From Sphingomonadaceae bacterium (GTDB taxonomy: Bacteria > Pseudomonadota > Alphaproteobacteria > Sphingomonadales > Sphingomonadaceae), in the NCBI GenBank assembly GCA_947446935.1, contig CANFIV010000140.1:1-5286 (forward strand): a DNA stretch of 5,286 nucleotides, given 5' to 3'. This document shows positions 4,642 to 5,286 of this stretch, piece by piece (the first letter of the stretch is position 1; every line of letters begins with the position of its first letter). The translations under genes and the position numbers were made by a program. Below the pieces are notes generated by a model. It had not been told where the DNA came from. It ran no database searches and saw only the letters and a list, made by a program, of their open reading frames with translations.

Positions 4642-5286
4642 ATGACTCCAGATCGTCTAGACCGCTTCGCCCGCCATATCGTGCTTCCCGAGGTCGGCGG
4701 TGCCGGTCAGGCGCGGCTGGTGCAGAGCCATGTGGTGCTGATCGGCCTCGGCGGGATTGGCAGCCCCGCCTTGCAGTATCTGGCGGGTGCCGGGATTGGG
4801 CGGCTGACGCTGGTCGATGACGACGTGGTTGATGCTTCGAACCTTCAGCGCCAGACGATTTTCCGCACTGAGGACATCGGGCGGCCAAAGGCCGAGGCTG
4901 CGGCGGTGTGGCTGGGTGCGTTTGATCCCGAGTTGGAGGGCGCGGCACATATTACCCGGCTGACCCGGGACAATGCGGCAGAGTTGATCGCGGGTGCGGA
5001 CGTGGTGCTCGATGGCTCCGACAACTTCGCCACGCGGCTCGCGGTTTCAGATGCTTGTGTGCGGGCCGGGGTGCCGCTCACCAGCGCGGCATTGGGGCGG
5101 TTTCAGGGACAGGTGGCGAACTTTGCGGGGCACCGGGCAGGCCATGCCTGTTATCGCTGCTTTGTCGGTGATGCCTTCGACACCGAGGATTGCGACAGCT
5201 GCGCCGATACCGGGGTGCTGGGGGCGATGGTCGGCATGGTCGGCGCATTTGGGGCCATGGCGGCGCTGCGGGTGCTGCTGGAAGGC
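4642..5286 (+). CDS. HesA/MoeB/ThiF-family adenylyltransferase, 5' part
   Basis: This is an E1-like enzyme that adenylates the C-terminal glycine of a small sulfur-carrier protein (MoaD for molybdopterin or ThiS for thiamine synthesis). The first 215 codons are present and the frame runs off the window; the family is usually 240-270 residues, or near 380 with a rhodanese domain. Motifs are: RFARHIVLPEVG (8-19); nucleotide-binding GLGGIGSP (35-42); acidic VDDD (58-61); SNLQRQ (66-71) with the ATP-contacting Arg70; Lys83 in IGRPK; and Asp128 in LDGSDNFATR. Cys170 and Cys173 form the first half of the usual zinc site, and the second CxxC should lie beyond the window. Cys187 in SCADTGVLG is at the conserved family cysteine position. 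MoeB and ThiF cannot be told apart here. No Shine-Dalgarno precedes ATG 4642; an in-frame ATG at 4588 abuts AGGGAGG but would add 18 Ser/Pro-rich residues not typical of the family, so 4642 is preferred. Confidence 0.92.
   Translation, partial: MTPDRLDRFARHIVLPEVGGAGQARLVQSHVVLIGLGGIGSPALQYLAGAGIGRLTLVDDDVVDASNLQRQTIFRTEDIGRPKAEAAAVWLGAFDPELEGAAHITRLTRDNAAELIAGADVVLDGSDNFATRLAVSDACVRAGVPLTSAALGRFQGQVANFAGHRAGHACYRCFVGDAFDTEDCDSCADTGVLGAMVGMVGAFGAMAALRVLLEG

Overview
This GC-rich window (roughly 63-65% G+C by eye) most likely comes from the chromosome of an alphaproteobacterium, probably Sphingomonadales (Novosphingobium/Erythrobacter-like). The grounds are the rpsT-dnaA adjacency common in Alphaproteobacteria, the style of the DnaA protein, and three GANTC (CcrM-type) sites clustered upstream of dnaA. 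The genus call rests on remembered family resemblance, not on a search.

All five recognisable genes lie on the + strand. They are: the 3' two thirds of ferrochelatase hemH (1-689); a complete cytochrome P450 (744-2186); ribosomal protein S20, rpsT (2358-2618), with a plausible promoter and a strong intrinsic terminator (2669-2700); the replication initiator dnaA (best start 3170, ending 4573); and the 5' part of a HesA/MoeB/ThiF-family adenylyltransferase (4642 to the window end). hemH and the P450 are 54 bp apart with no terminator seen between them, so the last enzyme of heme synthesis may be co-expressed with a heme enzyme. rpsT is its own unit. dnaA is followed by a weak hairpin and then the MoeB-like gene.

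The least explained part is the roughly 550 bp between rpsT and dnaA. It holds an AT-rich island (2776-2859, 20 of 84 bases G or C) with two adjacent perfect inverted repeats inside an imperfect outer pair. The same bases form a good sigma70-type promoter on the minus strand (TTGATT, 17-bp spacer, TATATT) pointing back toward the rpsT terminator, where no gene lies. This suggests a possible unannotated small RNA or a control element for dnaA. No DnaA boxes were found by eye, so I do not call oriC. There are no mobile elements, CRISPR arrays, tRNAs or rRNAs. Most of the window is housekeeping sequence; I found no convincing new multi-gene system.
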